Assembly (NCBI RefSeq): GCF_014649855.1 | Contig: NZ_BMTV01000005.1 | Location: 79,248 to 143,247 of the forward strand | Reading direction: 5' to 3' | From: Streptomyces roseolus | GTDB taxonomy: Bacteria; Actinomycetota; Actinomycetes; Streptomycetales; Streptomycetaceae | Length of the DNA: 64,000 nucleotides | Shown: one piece after another, positions 1 to 7,937 of the stretch | How the letters are laid out: each line of letters starts with the position of its first letter | Numbering within the stretch: position 1 is the first letter of the stretch | The notes under the pieces: model-generated | The model's input: the letters and a program-made list of their open reading frames with translations, nothing else | What the model was told of the DNA's origin: nothing | The model's database searches: none | Translations under genes and position numbers: made by a program

Positions 1-392
1 GCATGGGCATCGACCTGCGCGACGTCGACCAGCCGATCGGCACCCTCTCCGGCGGCGAGCGCCAGTGCGTGGCCATCGCCCGCGCGGTCCACTTCGGCGC
101 CAGGGTCCTCGTCCTCGACGAGCCGACCGCCGCCCTCGGCGTCAAGCAGTCCGGCGTCGTCCTCAAGTACGTCGCCGCCGCCCGCGACCAGGGCCTCGGC
201 GTGGTCCTCATCACCCACAACCCCCACCACGCCTACCTCGTCGGCGACCGCTTCGTGCTGCTCAAGCGCGGCGTCACGGCCGCGAGCCACACCAAGGACT
301 CGGTGACGCTCGACGAGTTGACCCGCCAGATGGCGGGCGGCAGCGAACTCGACGACCTCCGCCACGAGCTGGAGCGGCCCGCCGGACCGTGA
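1..392 (+). CDS. Sugar ABC transporter ATP-binding protein, C-terminal part
   Basis: This is the C-terminal end (about 129 residues) of an ABC ATPase whose start lies before the window. The signature LSGGERQ is followed by a Walker B run [12 protein letters not shown] and a switch histidine in [10 protein letters not shown]. The ATPase powers a permease in the cytoplasmic membrane. The LDEPTAALG wording and the short C-terminal tail are typical of the RbsA/XylG-like ATPases of carbohydrate importers. The ROK sugar kinase that follows fits a sugar-uptake operon. The substrate cannot be told from this fragment. Confidence 0.85.
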   Translation, partial: MGIDLRDVDQPIGTLSGGERQCVAIARAVHFGARVLVLDEPTAALGVKQSGVVLKYVAAARDQGLGVVLITHNPHHAYLVGDRFVLLKRGVTAASHTKDSVTLDELTRQMAGGSELDDLRHELERPAGP

Positions 393-435
393 CCCGCCCC
401 GGCCTTTCGTCACACGGACCCGACGTCCCTCCTGG

Positions 436-441
436 CAGAAT
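436..441 (+). promoter_or_regulatory. -10-like hexamer for a leaderless ROK kinase mRNA
   Basis: CAGAAT lies exactly 7 nt before the ATG at 449, which places the expected transcription start on or next to the start codon. No ribosome binding site is visible. The same hexamer-N7-start arrangement recurs at several other genes in this window. Confidence 0.45.
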
Positions 442-448
442 CGACCCG

Positions 449-1612
449 ATGAGTACCTACCGTGATCCCGCCGCCCGGGGCGGTGTCCTGCGGACCGTGG
501 GGACCCGCGAGCGGCGCTCCCACCTGTCGGCGCCCCGGGTGCCGACGGTGGGCATCGACATCGGCGGGACCAAGGTGATGGCGGGCGTCGTCGACGCCGA
601 CGGCACCATCCTGGAGAAGATCCGCACCGAGACCCCCGACAAGTCCAAGAGCCCCAAGGTCGTCGAGGACACCATCGTCGAGCTGGTCCTGGACCTCTCC
701 GACCGGCACGACGTGCACGCCGTCGGCATCGGCGCGGCCGGCTGGGTCGACGCCGACCGGGCCCGCGTCCTCTTCGCCCCCCACCTGGCCTGGCGCAACG
801 AACCCCTCAGGGACGCCCTCCAGGACCGGCTCGCCGTCCCCGTCATGGTGGACAACGACGCCAACACCGCCGCCTGGGCCGAATGGCGCTTCGGCGCGGG
901 CCGCGGCGAGGACCACCTCGTCATGATCACCCTCGGTACGGGGATCGGCGGCGCCATCCTGGAGGACGGCAAGGTCAAGCGGGGCAAGTTCGGCGTCGCC
1001 GGCGAGTTCGGCCACATGCAGGTCGTGCCCGGCGGCCACCGCTGCCCCTGCGGCAACCGCGGCTGCTGGGAGCAGTACAGCTCCGGCAACGCCCTGGTCC
1101 GCGAGGCCCGCGAGCTGGCCGCCGCCGACTCCCCGGTGGCGTACAACATCATCGAGCGGGTCAAGGGCAGCGTCCCCGACATCACCGGCCCCCTCATCAC
1201 CGAGCTCGCCCGCGAGGGCGACGCCATGTGCGTCGAGCTGTTCCAGGACATCGGGCAGTGGCTCGGCGTCGGCATCGCCAACCTCGCCGCCGCCCTCGAC
1301 CCCTCCTGCTTCGTCATCGGCGGCGGCGTCTCCGCCGCCGACGACCTGCTCATCGGCCCCGCGCGGGAGGCCTTCCGCCGCCACCTCACCGGCCGCGGCT
1401 ACCGCCCCGAGGCCCGGATCACCCGCGCCCAGCTCGGCCCCGAGGCCGGCATGGTCGGCGCCGCCGACCTCGCCCGCCTCGTCGCCCGCCGCTTCCGCCG
1501 CGCCAACCGGCGCCGGGTGGAGCGCTACGAGCGGTACGAGCGGTACGCGCAGGCCTTCCGCGCCGGCACCCACGGGCGCACCCCCCGCACCCCCGAGGAC
1601 CCCGGCTCATGA
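449..1612 (+). CDS. ROK family glucokinase / sugar kinase
   Basis: The 387-residue cytoplasmic kinase would phosphorylate glucose or a related sugar at the 6-position using ATP. The N-terminal phosphate loop GIDIGGTK is near residue 32. The sugar/catalytic motif DNDANTAA, the adenosine-side motif LGTGIGG and the ROK zinc/sugar motif (EFGHM, then CPCGNRGCWEQY) all follow in the usual order. About 30 extra residues precede the fold, so a shorter start is possible, but the ATG at 449 has a well-placed -10 hexamer. The C-terminus is unusually basic and Tyr-rich (RYERYERYAQ). Its stop overlaps the next start (ATGA), indicating translational coupling, and an ABC sugar importer gene lies just upstream. 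Confidence 0.9.
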   Translation: MSTYRDPAARGGVLRTVGTRERRSHLSAPRVPTVGIDIGGTKVMAGVVDADGTILEKIRTETPDKSKSPKVVEDTIVELVLDLSDRHDVHAVGIGAAGWVDADRARVLFAPHLAWRNEPLRDALQDRLAVPVMVDNDANTAAWAEWRFGAGRGEDHLVMITLGTGIGGAILEDGKVKRGKFGVAGEFGHMQVVPGGHRCPCGNRGCWEQYSSGNALVREARELAAADSPVAYNIIERVKGSVPDITGPLITELAREGDAMCVELFQDIGQWLGVGIANLAAALDPSCFVIGGGVSAADDLLIGPAREAFRRHLTGRGYRPEARITRAQLGPEAGMVGAADLARLVARRFRRANRRRVERYERYERYAQAFRAGTHGRTPRTPEDPGS

Positions 1613-2211
1613 CCGTCCACCAGCAGCCCGCGAGCCCGCCCGAGGAGCGGCTCCCCGAGGAGCGCCACGACCGGCCGCGGCTGCCGGAGGACCGGGGGCG
1701 GATGCTGCGCCGCCGCTGGCTGACGGCGGTCATCATCGTGCTGCTCGTCGGCATCCCCGCCGGCTACCTGGTGATCTCCGCCGGGCAGAGCCGGGAGAGC
1801 GGCCTCGACAAAGAGCGCGAGTCCTCCGTCGTCGGGCTCCAGGACAACTGGCCCTCGCTGATGAAGCGCCGCGTCTTCGAGGTCCCCGTCCCGTCCGGCG
1901 CCTCCGGCGTCGCCTACTACGAGACCAGCAACTGGAGGACCAGCCGGCTGTACGTGCAGTTCACCACCACGGCGACCGGACTCGACGCCTTCCTCGCCGA
2001 GTCCGGCACCGGCCGCTCCGCGCTCACCCCGGGCCGGATCACCGTCTCCGACCGGGACGCCGACATCGTCGGCTGGACCTTCCCCGACGGCCTGAGCTGG
2101 TCGGGCACCACCGTCGACCGCGAGGACCCCCGCCCGTCCACCGACATCACCGTCGACCTCACGGACCCGGCGTTCCCCCGCGTCTTCGCCGTCTCCACCA
2201 CCAGCCCCTGA
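1609..2211 (+). CDS. Membrane-anchored hypothetical protein
   Basis: A 200-residue protein of unknown function. It has a charged, Pro/Glu/Arg-rich cytoplasmic N-terminus (about residues 1-35), one transmembrane helix (about 40-60, WLTAVIIVLLVGIPAGYLV), and a roughly 135-residue extracytoplasmic domain rich in Thr and Asp. No catalytic motif is recognised. The start overlaps the glucokinase stop by 4 nt (ATGA), so the two are translated together, but I see no functional link beyond the coupling. Confidence 0.7.
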   Translation: MTVHQQPASPPEERLPEERHDRPRLPEDRGRMLRRRWLTAVIIVLLVGIPAGYLVISAGQSRESGLDKERESSVVGLQDNWPSLMKRRVFEVPVPSGASGVAYYETSNWRTSRLYVQFTTTATGLDAFLAESGTGRSALTPGRITVSDRDADIVGWTFPDGLSWSGTTVDREDPRPSTDITVDLTDPAFPRVFAVSTTSP

Positions 2212-2246
2212 CCGGGCCCGCCCCGCGACGGGTCACAATGGACCCC

Positions 2247-3662
2247 ATGAACAGCTCCCCCCGTCCCGCCGCCGAGGACGACTTCACGCAGCACGCCGGC
2301 AGCACCCCGGCGCTCCCCGCCGTCGACTCCTTCGACGCGCTCGGGCTGCCCCCCGCGGTACGGGAGCTGCTCACCGCCCAGGGCGTCGTCACCCCCTTCC
2401 CGATCCAGGCCGCGACCCTGCCGAACGCCCTCGCCGGGCGCGACGTCCTCGGTCGCGGCCGGACCGGCTCCGGCAAGACCCTCGCCTTCGGGCTGCCGCT
2501 CCTGGTGCGCCTCGCCGGCCGCCGGGCCGAGGCCCGCAAGCCCCGGGCGCTGGTCCTCGTGCCCACCCGCGAGCTGGCCCAGCAGGTCACCGACGCGCTC
2601 GCCCCGTACGCGGCCGCGCTGGGGCTGCGCCTCGCCACCGTCGTCGGCGGCATGTCCATCGGACGGCAGGCGACCGCGCTGCGCGACGGCGCCGAGGTCG
2701 TGATCGCCACCCCCGGCCGCCTCCTCGACCTCGTGGAGCGCAAGGACGCCCGGCTCGACCGGGTCGAGATCGCCGTCCTCGACGAGGCCGACCGGATGGC
2801 CGACCTGGGCTTCACCGACCAGGTCACCGCCCTCCTCGACCTGGTGCGCGAAGGGGGCCAGCGGCTGCTGTTCTCCGCCACCCTCGACCGGAACGTCGAC
2901 CTCCTCGTCGAGCGCTACCTGCACGACCCGGTCGTCCACTCCGCCGACCCGTCGACCGCCGCCGTCACCACCATGGACCACCTGGTCCTCCAGGTGCACG
3001 GCCCCGACAAGTTCGCCACCGCCACCGAGATCGCCGCCCGCGACGGCCGCACGATCATGTTCCTCGCCACCAAGGCGTCCGTCGACCGCTTCACCGCCCA
3101 CCTGCGCGGCAGCGGCGTCCGGGCCGCCGCCCTGCACGGCGACAAGTCGCAGCCGCTGCGCACCCGCACCCTGGAGCGCTTCCGCACCGGCGAGGTGACC
3201 GTCCTCGTGGCCACCGACGTGGCCGCGCGCGGCATCCACGTCGACGAGATCGACCTCGTCGTGAACGTCGACCCGCCCGCCGACCACAAGGACTACCTCC
3301 ACCGCGGCGGCCGCACGGCCCGCGCCGGCGGCTCCGGCACCGTGGTCACCCTCGTCCTGTCCGACCAGCGCAAGGACGTCCTGCGCCTCATGGCGGACGC
3401 CGGACTGCGGCCCCGGGTCACCCAGGTCCGCTCCGGCGAGGCCGAGCTCAGCCGCCTCACCGGCGCCAGGGCCCCCTCCGGCGTCCCCGTCGCGGGCAGC
3501 GCCCCCAGCACCGAGGGCCCCAAGCGGGGAGGCGCGCAGTTCCGCGGCATCGGCACCGTCCCCGGCAAGCCCGGCCGCGCGAAGAACGAGTCCCGCCGCT
3601 CGGCGGAGGAGCGGAAGCTGGCCGAGGCCCGCAAGGCCGCCCGGGTCCGCCGCGGCCGCTGA
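2247..3662 (+). CDS. DEAD-box RNA helicase
   Basis: An ATP-dependent RNA helicase of the DEAD family. All core motifs are visible in order: Q motif FPIQAATLP, motif I GRTGSGKT, Ia PTRELAQQ, motif II LDEADRMADLGF, motif III SAT, and motif VI HRGGRTAR. A basic Arg/Lys-rich tail of about 70 residues follows the second RecA lobe and probably binds RNA. An in-frame ATG at 2238 would add three residues. I prefer 2247 because CACAAT at 2234-2239 lies 7 nt before it, as in other leaderless genes here. A role in RNA remodelling or cold adaptation is the family expectation only. Confidence 0.92.
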   Translation: MNSSPRPAAEDDFTQHAGSTPALPAVDSFDALGLPPAVRELLTAQGVVTPFPIQAATLPNALAGRDVLGRGRTGSGKTLAFGLPLLVRLAGRRAEARKPRALVLVPTRELAQQVTDALAPYAAALGLRLATVVGGMSIGRQATALRDGAEVVIATPGRLLDLVERKDARLDRVEIAVLDEADRMADLGFTDQVTALLDLVREGGQRLLFSATLDRNVDLLVERYLHDPVVHSADPSTAAVTTMDHLVLQVHGPDKFATATEIAARDGRTIMFLATKASVDRFTAHLRGSGVRAAALHGDKSQPLRTRTLERFRTGEVTVLVATDVAARGIHVDEIDLVVNVDPPADHKDYLHRGGRTARAGGSGTVVTLVLSDQRKDVLRLMADAGLRPRVTQVRSGEAELSRLTGARAPSGVPVAGSAPSTEGPKRGGAQFRGIGTVPGKPGRAKNESRRSAEERKLAEARKAARVRRGR

Positions 3663-3734
3663 TCCTCCCCGGGGCTCCGGGGAATTCCCGCCCCGGCGGC
3701 GTGCCGGATCCGGCGGGATGAGAGGGTCGGGCGA

Positions 3735-5003
3735 GTGAGCGAGACACCGACGAACACCCTGCAATACCGCGTCGACGGGCCCGAGGACGCGCCCGTCCTG
3801 GTCCTGGGCCCCTCGTTGGGCACCACCTTCCACATGTGGGACCGCCAGGTCCCGGAGCTGATCCGGGACCGCCGGGTGGTCCGCTTCGACCTCCCCGGAC
3901 ACGGCGGCGCGCCCGCCCAGCCCTTCACCTCCGTCGCGGAGCTCGGCGACCGGCTGCTCGCCACCCTCGACACCCTCGGCGTCCAGCGCTTCGGCTACGC
4001 CGGCTGCTCCCTCGGCGGTGCCGTCGGCCTCGACCTCGCCCTGCGCGCCCCGCACCGGGTCGCCTCGCTGGCCCTGGTCGCCACCGCGCCCCGCTTCGGC
4101 ACCGCCGACGAGTTCCGCCAGCGCGGGGTCGTGGTCCGCACCAACGGCCTGGAGCCGATGGCCCGCACCGCGCCCGAGCAGTGGTTCACCCCGCACTTCG
4201 CCGCCAACCAGCCCGCCATCGTCGACTGGGCCGTCCAGATGGTGCGGACCACCGACGCCGCCTGCTACGTCGCCGCCTGCGAGGCCCTCGCCGTCTTCGA
4301 CGTCCGGGCCGCCCTCGGCAGCATCGGGGTGCCCGCGCTCGTCCTCGTCGGTGCCGAGGACCGGGTCACCGGCCCCGCCGAGGCCCGCACCCTCGTCGCC
4401 GGCATCGCCGACGCCAAGCTCGCCGTCGTCCCGGGCGCCTCCCACCTCGCCCCCGTCGAACAGCCGGCCGCCGTCACCGACCTGCTCCTGGAGCACTTCG
4501 CGGCGATCTCCCACGACACCAGCGGCACCCTCGCCGTACCGCCGCCCGTCCCCGCCACCACCGCCCCGGCCGAACCCGCGCCCGCCCCGGAGGCCCCCGA
4601 GGAGGGCGAGGAGGCCCCGGCCGGCCGGCCCGACCCGTACGAGAAGGGGCTCGGGCTGCGCCGCGAGATCCTCGGCGACGCCCACGTCGACCGGGCGCTC
4701 GCCGACGAGGACGCCGCCGACTTCCAGGAGCTCGTCACCCGCTACGCCTGGGGCGAGGTCTGGGCCAGGGAGGGCCTCGACCGGCGCACCCGCAGCGTCG
4801 TCACCCTGACGGCGCTGGTCGCCGGCGGACACCGCGAGGCGCTCGCCGACCACACCCGCGCCGCCCTCCGCAACGGCCTCTCGCCCGCCGAGATCCGCGA
4901 GATCGTGCTCCACACCGCCGTCTACTGCGGCCTCCCCGCCGCCGAGACCGCCCTCGCCACCGTCGGCCGCGTCATCACCGAGGAGACCACGCCGCCGGCG
5001 TAG
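3735..5003 (+). CDS. pcaL: 3-oxoadipate enol-lactonase / 4-carboxymuconolactone decarboxylase fusion
   Basis: A 422-residue fusion covering two consecutive steps of the protocatechuate branch of the beta-ketoadipate pathway. Residues 1-260 form an alpha/beta hydrolase (enol-lactonase, PcaD-like) with nucleophile motif GCSLGG near residue 95 and a late GASH histidine. A Pro/Ala/Glu-rich linker (about 262-300) leads to the carboxymuconolactone decarboxylase domain (PcaC-like, residues about 300-422, with EVWAREGLDRRTRS and YCGLPAAE). Such PcaL fusions are known in actinobacteria. It stands alone here, as no other pca gene is nearby. The start is GTG at 3735; the ORF is full length for the family. 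Confidence 0.92.
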   Translation: MSETPTNTLQYRVDGPEDAPVLVLGPSLGTTFHMWDRQVPELIRDRRVVRFDLPGHGGAPAQPFTSVAELGDRLLATLDTLGVQRFGYAGCSLGGAVGLDLALRAPHRVASLALVATAPRFGTADEFRQRGVVVRTNGLEPMARTAPEQWFTPHFAANQPAIVDWAVQMVRTTDAACYVAACEALAVFDVRAALGSIGVPALVLVGAEDRVTGPAEARTLVAGIADAKLAVVPGASHLAPVEQPAAVTDLLLEHFAAISHDTSGTLAVPPPVPATTAPAEPAPAPEAPEEGEEAPAGRPDPYEKGLGLRREILGDAHVDRALADEDAADFQELVTRYAWGEVWAREGLDRRTRSVVTLTALVAGGHREALADHTRAALRNGLSPAEIREIVLHTAVYCGLPAAETALATVGRVITEETTPPA

Positions 5004-5043
5004 GGACCGTCCGGCACCCCGGGCCGGGCCCGCGCGCCCGGCG

Positions 5044-5049
5044 TAGGGT
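5044..5049 (+). promoter_or_regulatory. -10 hexamer TAGGGT, leaderless metallohydrolase gene
   Basis: TAGGGT ends 6 nt before the GTG at 5056, putting the transcription start at that codon. It argues for the second GTG (5056) over the one at 5050, which overlaps the expected start point. No ribosome binding site is present. Confidence 0.5.
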
Positions 5050-5055
5050 GTGGCC

Positions 5056-5688
5056 GTGAAGCTGACGAAGAAGTCCCACGCCTGCGTCCGGCTGGAGAAG
5101 GACGGGCGGACGCTCGTCCTCGACCCCGGGTCGTTCACCGAGGAGGACGCCGTGCTCGGCGCGGACGCCCTCCTCGTCACCCACGAGCACCCGGACCACT
5201 TCGACGAGGGCCGGCTGCGCGCCGCCCTGGACGCGCACCCGGCCACCGAGCTCTGGACCCTGCGCAGCGTGGCCGGGCAGCTGGCCGCCGCCTACCCCGG
5301 TCGCGTCCACACCGTCGGCGACGGCGACACCTTCACCGCCGCCGGCTTCGACGTCGAGGCCCACGGCGAGCTGCACGCCGTCATCCACCCCGACATCCCG
5401 CGCGTCACCAACGTGGGCTTCCTCGTCGACGGCGCCGTCTTCCACCCCGGCGACGCCCTCACCGTCCCCGGCCGCCCGGTGGACACCCTGCTGCTGCCGG
5501 TGATGGCGCCGTGGAACAAGATCTCCGAGGTGATCGACTACGTCCGCGAGGTGAAGCCGCGCCGGGCGTACGACATCCACGACGCGCTCCTCACCGACCT
5601 GGCCCGGCCGATCTACGACCGGCAGATCGGGGCGCTCGGCGGCACCGACCACCAGCGGCTCGCGTCCGGCGCCTCCGTCGGGCTCTGA
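5056..5688 (+). CDS. MBL-fold metallohydrolase (UlaG-like)
   Basis: A 210-residue metallo-beta-lactamase-fold hydrolase. The metal-binding motif THEHPDHFD is near residue 38, and a second ligand set is seen in HPGD (around residue 133) and a C-terminal YDIHDALLTD histidine. The small, helix-poor layout with an early LDPG strand resembles the UlaG/YycJ-like branch rather than glyoxalase II or true beta-lactamases. The substrate cannot be inferred. An in-frame GTG at 5050 would add two residues. Confidence 0.85.
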   Translation: MKLTKKSHACVRLEKDGRTLVLDPGSFTEEDAVLGADALLVTHEHPDHFDEGRLRAALDAHPATELWTLRSVAGQLAAAYPGRVHTVGDGDTFTAAGFDVEAHGELHAVIHPDIPRVTNVGFLVDGAVFHPGDALTVPGRPVDTLLLPVMAPWNKISEVIDYVREVKPRRAYDIHDALLTDLARPIYDRQIGALGGTDHQRLASGASVGL

Positions 5689-5720
5689 GCCGGCTCCGGG
5701 CCGTTGTCGGTGCCCGCCAG

Positions 5721-5726
5721 TAGGGT
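5721..5726 (+). promoter_or_regulatory. -10 hexamer TAGGGT, leaderless exonuclease III gene
   Basis: TAGGGT is followed by 7 nt and then the ATG at 5734. No Shine-Dalgarno sequence is present, so the mRNA probably starts at the initiation codon. Confidence 0.5.
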
Positions 5727-5733
5727 GGGCCCC

Positions 5734-6513
5734 ATGCGCATCGCCACCTGGAACGTCAATTCGATCACCGCCCGGCTGCCCCGGCTGCTGGCCTGGCTGG
5801 AGAGCAGCGGCACCGACGTGCTGTGCATCCAGGAGACCAAGTGCAGCGCCGAGCAGTTCCCCACCGAGGCGCTGAAGGAACGGGGCTACGACGCGGTGGT
5901 CAACGCCACCGGCAGGTGGAACGGCGTGGCCCTGCTCTCCCGCGTCGGCTTCGAGGACGTGGTCACCGGCCTGCCCGGCGGTCCCGAGTACGACGGCGTC
6001 CAGGAGCCCCGCGCCGTCTCCGCCACCTGCGGCCCGGTCCGCCTCTGGTCGGTCTACGTGCCGAACGGCCGGGAGATCTCCCACGAGCACTACGCGTACA
6101 AGCTGCGCTGGCTGGAGGCGCTGAAGGCGGCCGTCGCCGAGGACGCGGCCGGCGGACGCCCCTTCGCCGTGCTCGGCGACTACAACATCGCGCCGACCGA
6201 CGCCGACGTCTGGGACGTCTCCCTCTTCGAGGGCGCCACCCACGTCACCGAGCCCGAGCGCGCGGCCCTCGCCGGCCTGCGCGAGGCCGGCCTCGCCGAC
6301 GTCGTCCCGCGCCCCCTCAAGTACGACCACCCGTACACGTACTGGGACTACCGCCAGCTCGCCTTCCCCAAGAACAACGGCATGCGCATCGACCTGGTGT
6401 ACGGCAACAAGCCCTTCGCCGAGGCCGTGAAGGACAGCTACGTGGACCGCGAGGAGCGCAAGGGCAAGGGCGCCTCCGACCACGCGCCGGTCGTCGTCGA
6501 CCTCGACCTCTGA
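5734..6513 (+). CDS. xth: Exodeoxyribonuclease III (AP endonuclease)
   Basis: A 259-residue base-excision repair enzyme of the EEP (ExoIII/APE1) fold. It cleaves the phosphodiester bond 5' of abasic sites and degrades one strand of duplex DNA 3'-5'. Motifs run in the expected order: MRIATWNVNS at the N-terminus (metal Asn), CIQETK (metal Glu), a catalytic GDYNIAP (Asp/Asn), and the C-terminal SDHAPVVVDL (catalytic Asp-His pair). Length and spacing are normal for the family. A GC-rich hairpin closes the gene. Confidence 0.95.
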   Translation: MRIATWNVNSITARLPRLLAWLESSGTDVLCIQETKCSAEQFPTEALKERGYDAVVNATGRWNGVALLSRVGFEDVVTGLPGGPEYDGVQEPRAVSATCGPVRLWSVYVPNGREISHEHYAYKLRWLEALKAAVAEDAAGGRPFAVLGDYNIAPTDADVWDVSLFEGATHVTEPERAALAGLREAGLADVVPRPLKYDHPYTYWDYRQLAFPKNNGMRIDLVYGNKPFAEAVKDSYVDREERKGKGASDHAPVVVDLDL

Positions 6514-6519
6514 GCCGGG

Positions 6520-6536
6520 CCGCCCCGCCGGGGCGG
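6520..6536 (+). terminator. GC hairpin after exonuclease III
   Basis: A perfect 7-bp stem (CCGCCCC/GGGGCGG) with a 3-nt loop starts 7 nt after the xth stop. There is no U-tract, as is common for Streptomyces terminators. Confidence 0.55.
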
Positions 6537-6596
6537 TCCCGGCGATCTCCGCGCGCCGGGTGGTGGTCCGGCAGGTGACGGTGCGACGCTGTTCCG

Positions 6597-7034
6597 ATGA
6601 ACATCCCGTTTCTCGACCACTGGCGCAAGCGGCAGGAGCCCGAGCCGTCCCCGCTGGTCGCGGCCTACGACCGGGACCCCGAGGGCGTGGCGGAGCTGCT
6701 CGCCGAGTGCGAGCTGCTCCGCGCCCGGGTGGAGGCGGCGGGCGTCGAGCTCGACGACACCCCGCGCTCGCTCGAGGCGCTGGACCAGCTCCCGCCGCGC
6801 TGGCGCGACGACCCCGAGGAGCTGCCGTGGTTCGGCAACGACGCGGGGCTCTACCTCGGCACCGTCATCGTGCGGACCGTGCCGGGGGCCCGCTGGCAGG
6901 TGTGGCCGAACGGAGGTCCGGTCGTCGTCCTGGAGTCCGGGCGCGAGGTCCCCGTCGTGGCGTACGGCCTGGAGTGGGCGATGACGGGCGCGCCCGAGCT
7001 CTCCCAGGTGTACGCCGAAGCCGCCGAGCGGTGA
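6597..7034 (+). CDS. Conserved hypothetical protein (possibly DUF6278)
   Basis: A 145-residue acidic cytoplasmic protein with no signal peptide or membrane helix. It starts MNIPFLDHW, has a Glu/Leu-rich helical middle (residues 20-60), and ends in a small beta-rich domain with GARWQVWPNGGPVV. It resembles a Streptomyces-restricted family I associate, without certainty, with DUF6278. A hexamer (GACGCT) lies 6 nt before the ATG and no ribosome binding site is seen, so it may also be leaderless. Function unknown. Confidence 0.7.
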   Translation: MNIPFLDHWRKRQEPEPSPLVAAYDRDPEGVAELLAECELLRARVEAAGVELDDTPRSLEALDQLPPRWRDDPEELPWFGNDAGLYLGTVIVRTVPGARWQVWPNGGPVVVLESGREVPVVAYGLEWAMTGAPELSQVYAEAAER

Positions 7035-7102
7035 CGTAAATACGGCTAATCCCCGATTGCCCCTTTCGTGCGTGTCGGGGCGTGAAGTCCCTTTTCCCGG
7101 CG

Positions 7103-7108
7103 GATAGT
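7103..7108 (+). promoter_or_regulatory. Probable -10 of the amino acid ABC operon
   Basis: GATAGT sits about 70 nt before the first gene of the operon and just before three tandem repeats. Transcription from here would place the repeats in the 5' leader. A matching -35 is not obvious. Confidence 0.35.
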
Positions 7109-7119
7109 TTGCGCTGTCT

Positions 7120-7158
7120 CGACACACCGCATCGACACACCGCATCGGCACACCGCTG
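7120..7158 (+). repeat. Three tandem 13-bp repeats before the amino acid transporter operon
   Basis: CGACACACCGCAT occurs twice head to tail (7120-7132, 7133-7145) and a third imperfect copy (CGGCACACCGCTG) follows at 7146-7158. The array ends 21 nt before the ATPase start codon. It could be an operator array or a slippage-prone leader. Confidence 0.8.
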
Positions 7159-7179
7159 AGGAATGGGGCAGGGCAGCGC

Positions 7180-7923
7180 ATGACCGTCGATCCGCTGATC
7201 GAACTGCGTGGCGTCAACAAGCACTACGGCACGTTGCACGTCCTCCAGGGCATCGACCTCACCGTCGGCCGCGGCGAGGTCGTCGTCGTCATCGGCCCCT
7301 CGGGCTCCGGCAAGTCCACCCTCTGCCGGGCGATGAACCGCCTGGAGTCCATCGAGTCCGGCGAGATCCGCATCGACGGCCGCCCCCTCCCGGAGGAGGG
7401 CAAGGACCTCGCCCGGCTGCGCGCCGAGGTCGGCATGGTCTTCCAGTCCTTCAACCTCTTCGCCCACAAGACCGTCCTCGCCAACGTCTCCCTGGCACAG
7501 ATCAAGGTCCGCGGGCGGAAGCGGGAGGAGGCCGACCGCCGCTCCCGCGAACTCCTCGACCGCGTCGGCCTCGCCGCCCACGCCGAGAAGTACCCGGCCC
7601 AGCTCTCCGGCGGCCAGCAGCAGCGGGTCGCCATCGCCCGGGCCCTCGCCATGGACCCCAAGGCGCTCCTCTTCGACGAGCCGACCTCCGCCCTCGACCC
7701 GGAGATGATCAACGAGGTCCTGGACGTCATGCGGCAGTTGGCGCGGGACGGCATGACCATGGTCGTCGTCACCCACGAGATGGGCTTCGCCCGCTCCGCC
7801 GCCCACCGCGTCGTCTTCATGGCCGACGGACGGATCCTGGAGGACCGCGCCCCCGAGGAGTTCTTCACCGCCCCGCGCAGCGAGCGCGCCAAGGACTTCC
7901 TCTCCAAGATCCTCTCGCACTGA
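7180..7923 (+). CDS. Polar amino acid ABC transporter ATP-binding protein (GluA-type)
   Basis: A 247-residue ATPase of the PAO (polar amino acid) importer family. Walker A is GPSGSGKST (near residue 40), the Q-loop is FQSFNLFAHKT, the signature is LSGGQQQR, Walker B is LLFDEPTSALD, and the switch His is in VTHEMGFA. It powers uptake through the two permeases encoded downstream. GluA of glutamate transporters is the closest named type, but the ATPase itself does not define the substrate. It is the first gene of a tight four-gene operon (ATPase, binding lipoprotein, two permeases). Confidence 0.93.
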   Translation: MTVDPLIELRGVNKHYGTLHVLQGIDLTVGRGEVVVVIGPSGSGKSTLCRAMNRLESIESGEIRIDGRPLPEEGKDLARLRAEVGMVFQSFNLFAHKTVLANVSLAQIKVRGRKREEADRRSRELLDRVGLAAHAEKYPAQLSGGQQQRVAIARALAMDPKALLFDEPTSALDPEMINEVLDVMRQLARDGMTMVVVTHEMGFARSAAHRVVFMADGRILEDRAPEEFFTAPRSERAKDFLSKILSH

Positions 7924-7937
7924 CCGGGGTGGGAACC

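Noticed and set aside
1917..5246. A very long open frame on the minus strand, Gly/Val/Glu-rich
   Set aside because: It lies antisense to four convincing genes (helicase, PcaL and neighbours). Its low-complexity composition is what GC-rich third positions produce on the opposite strand.
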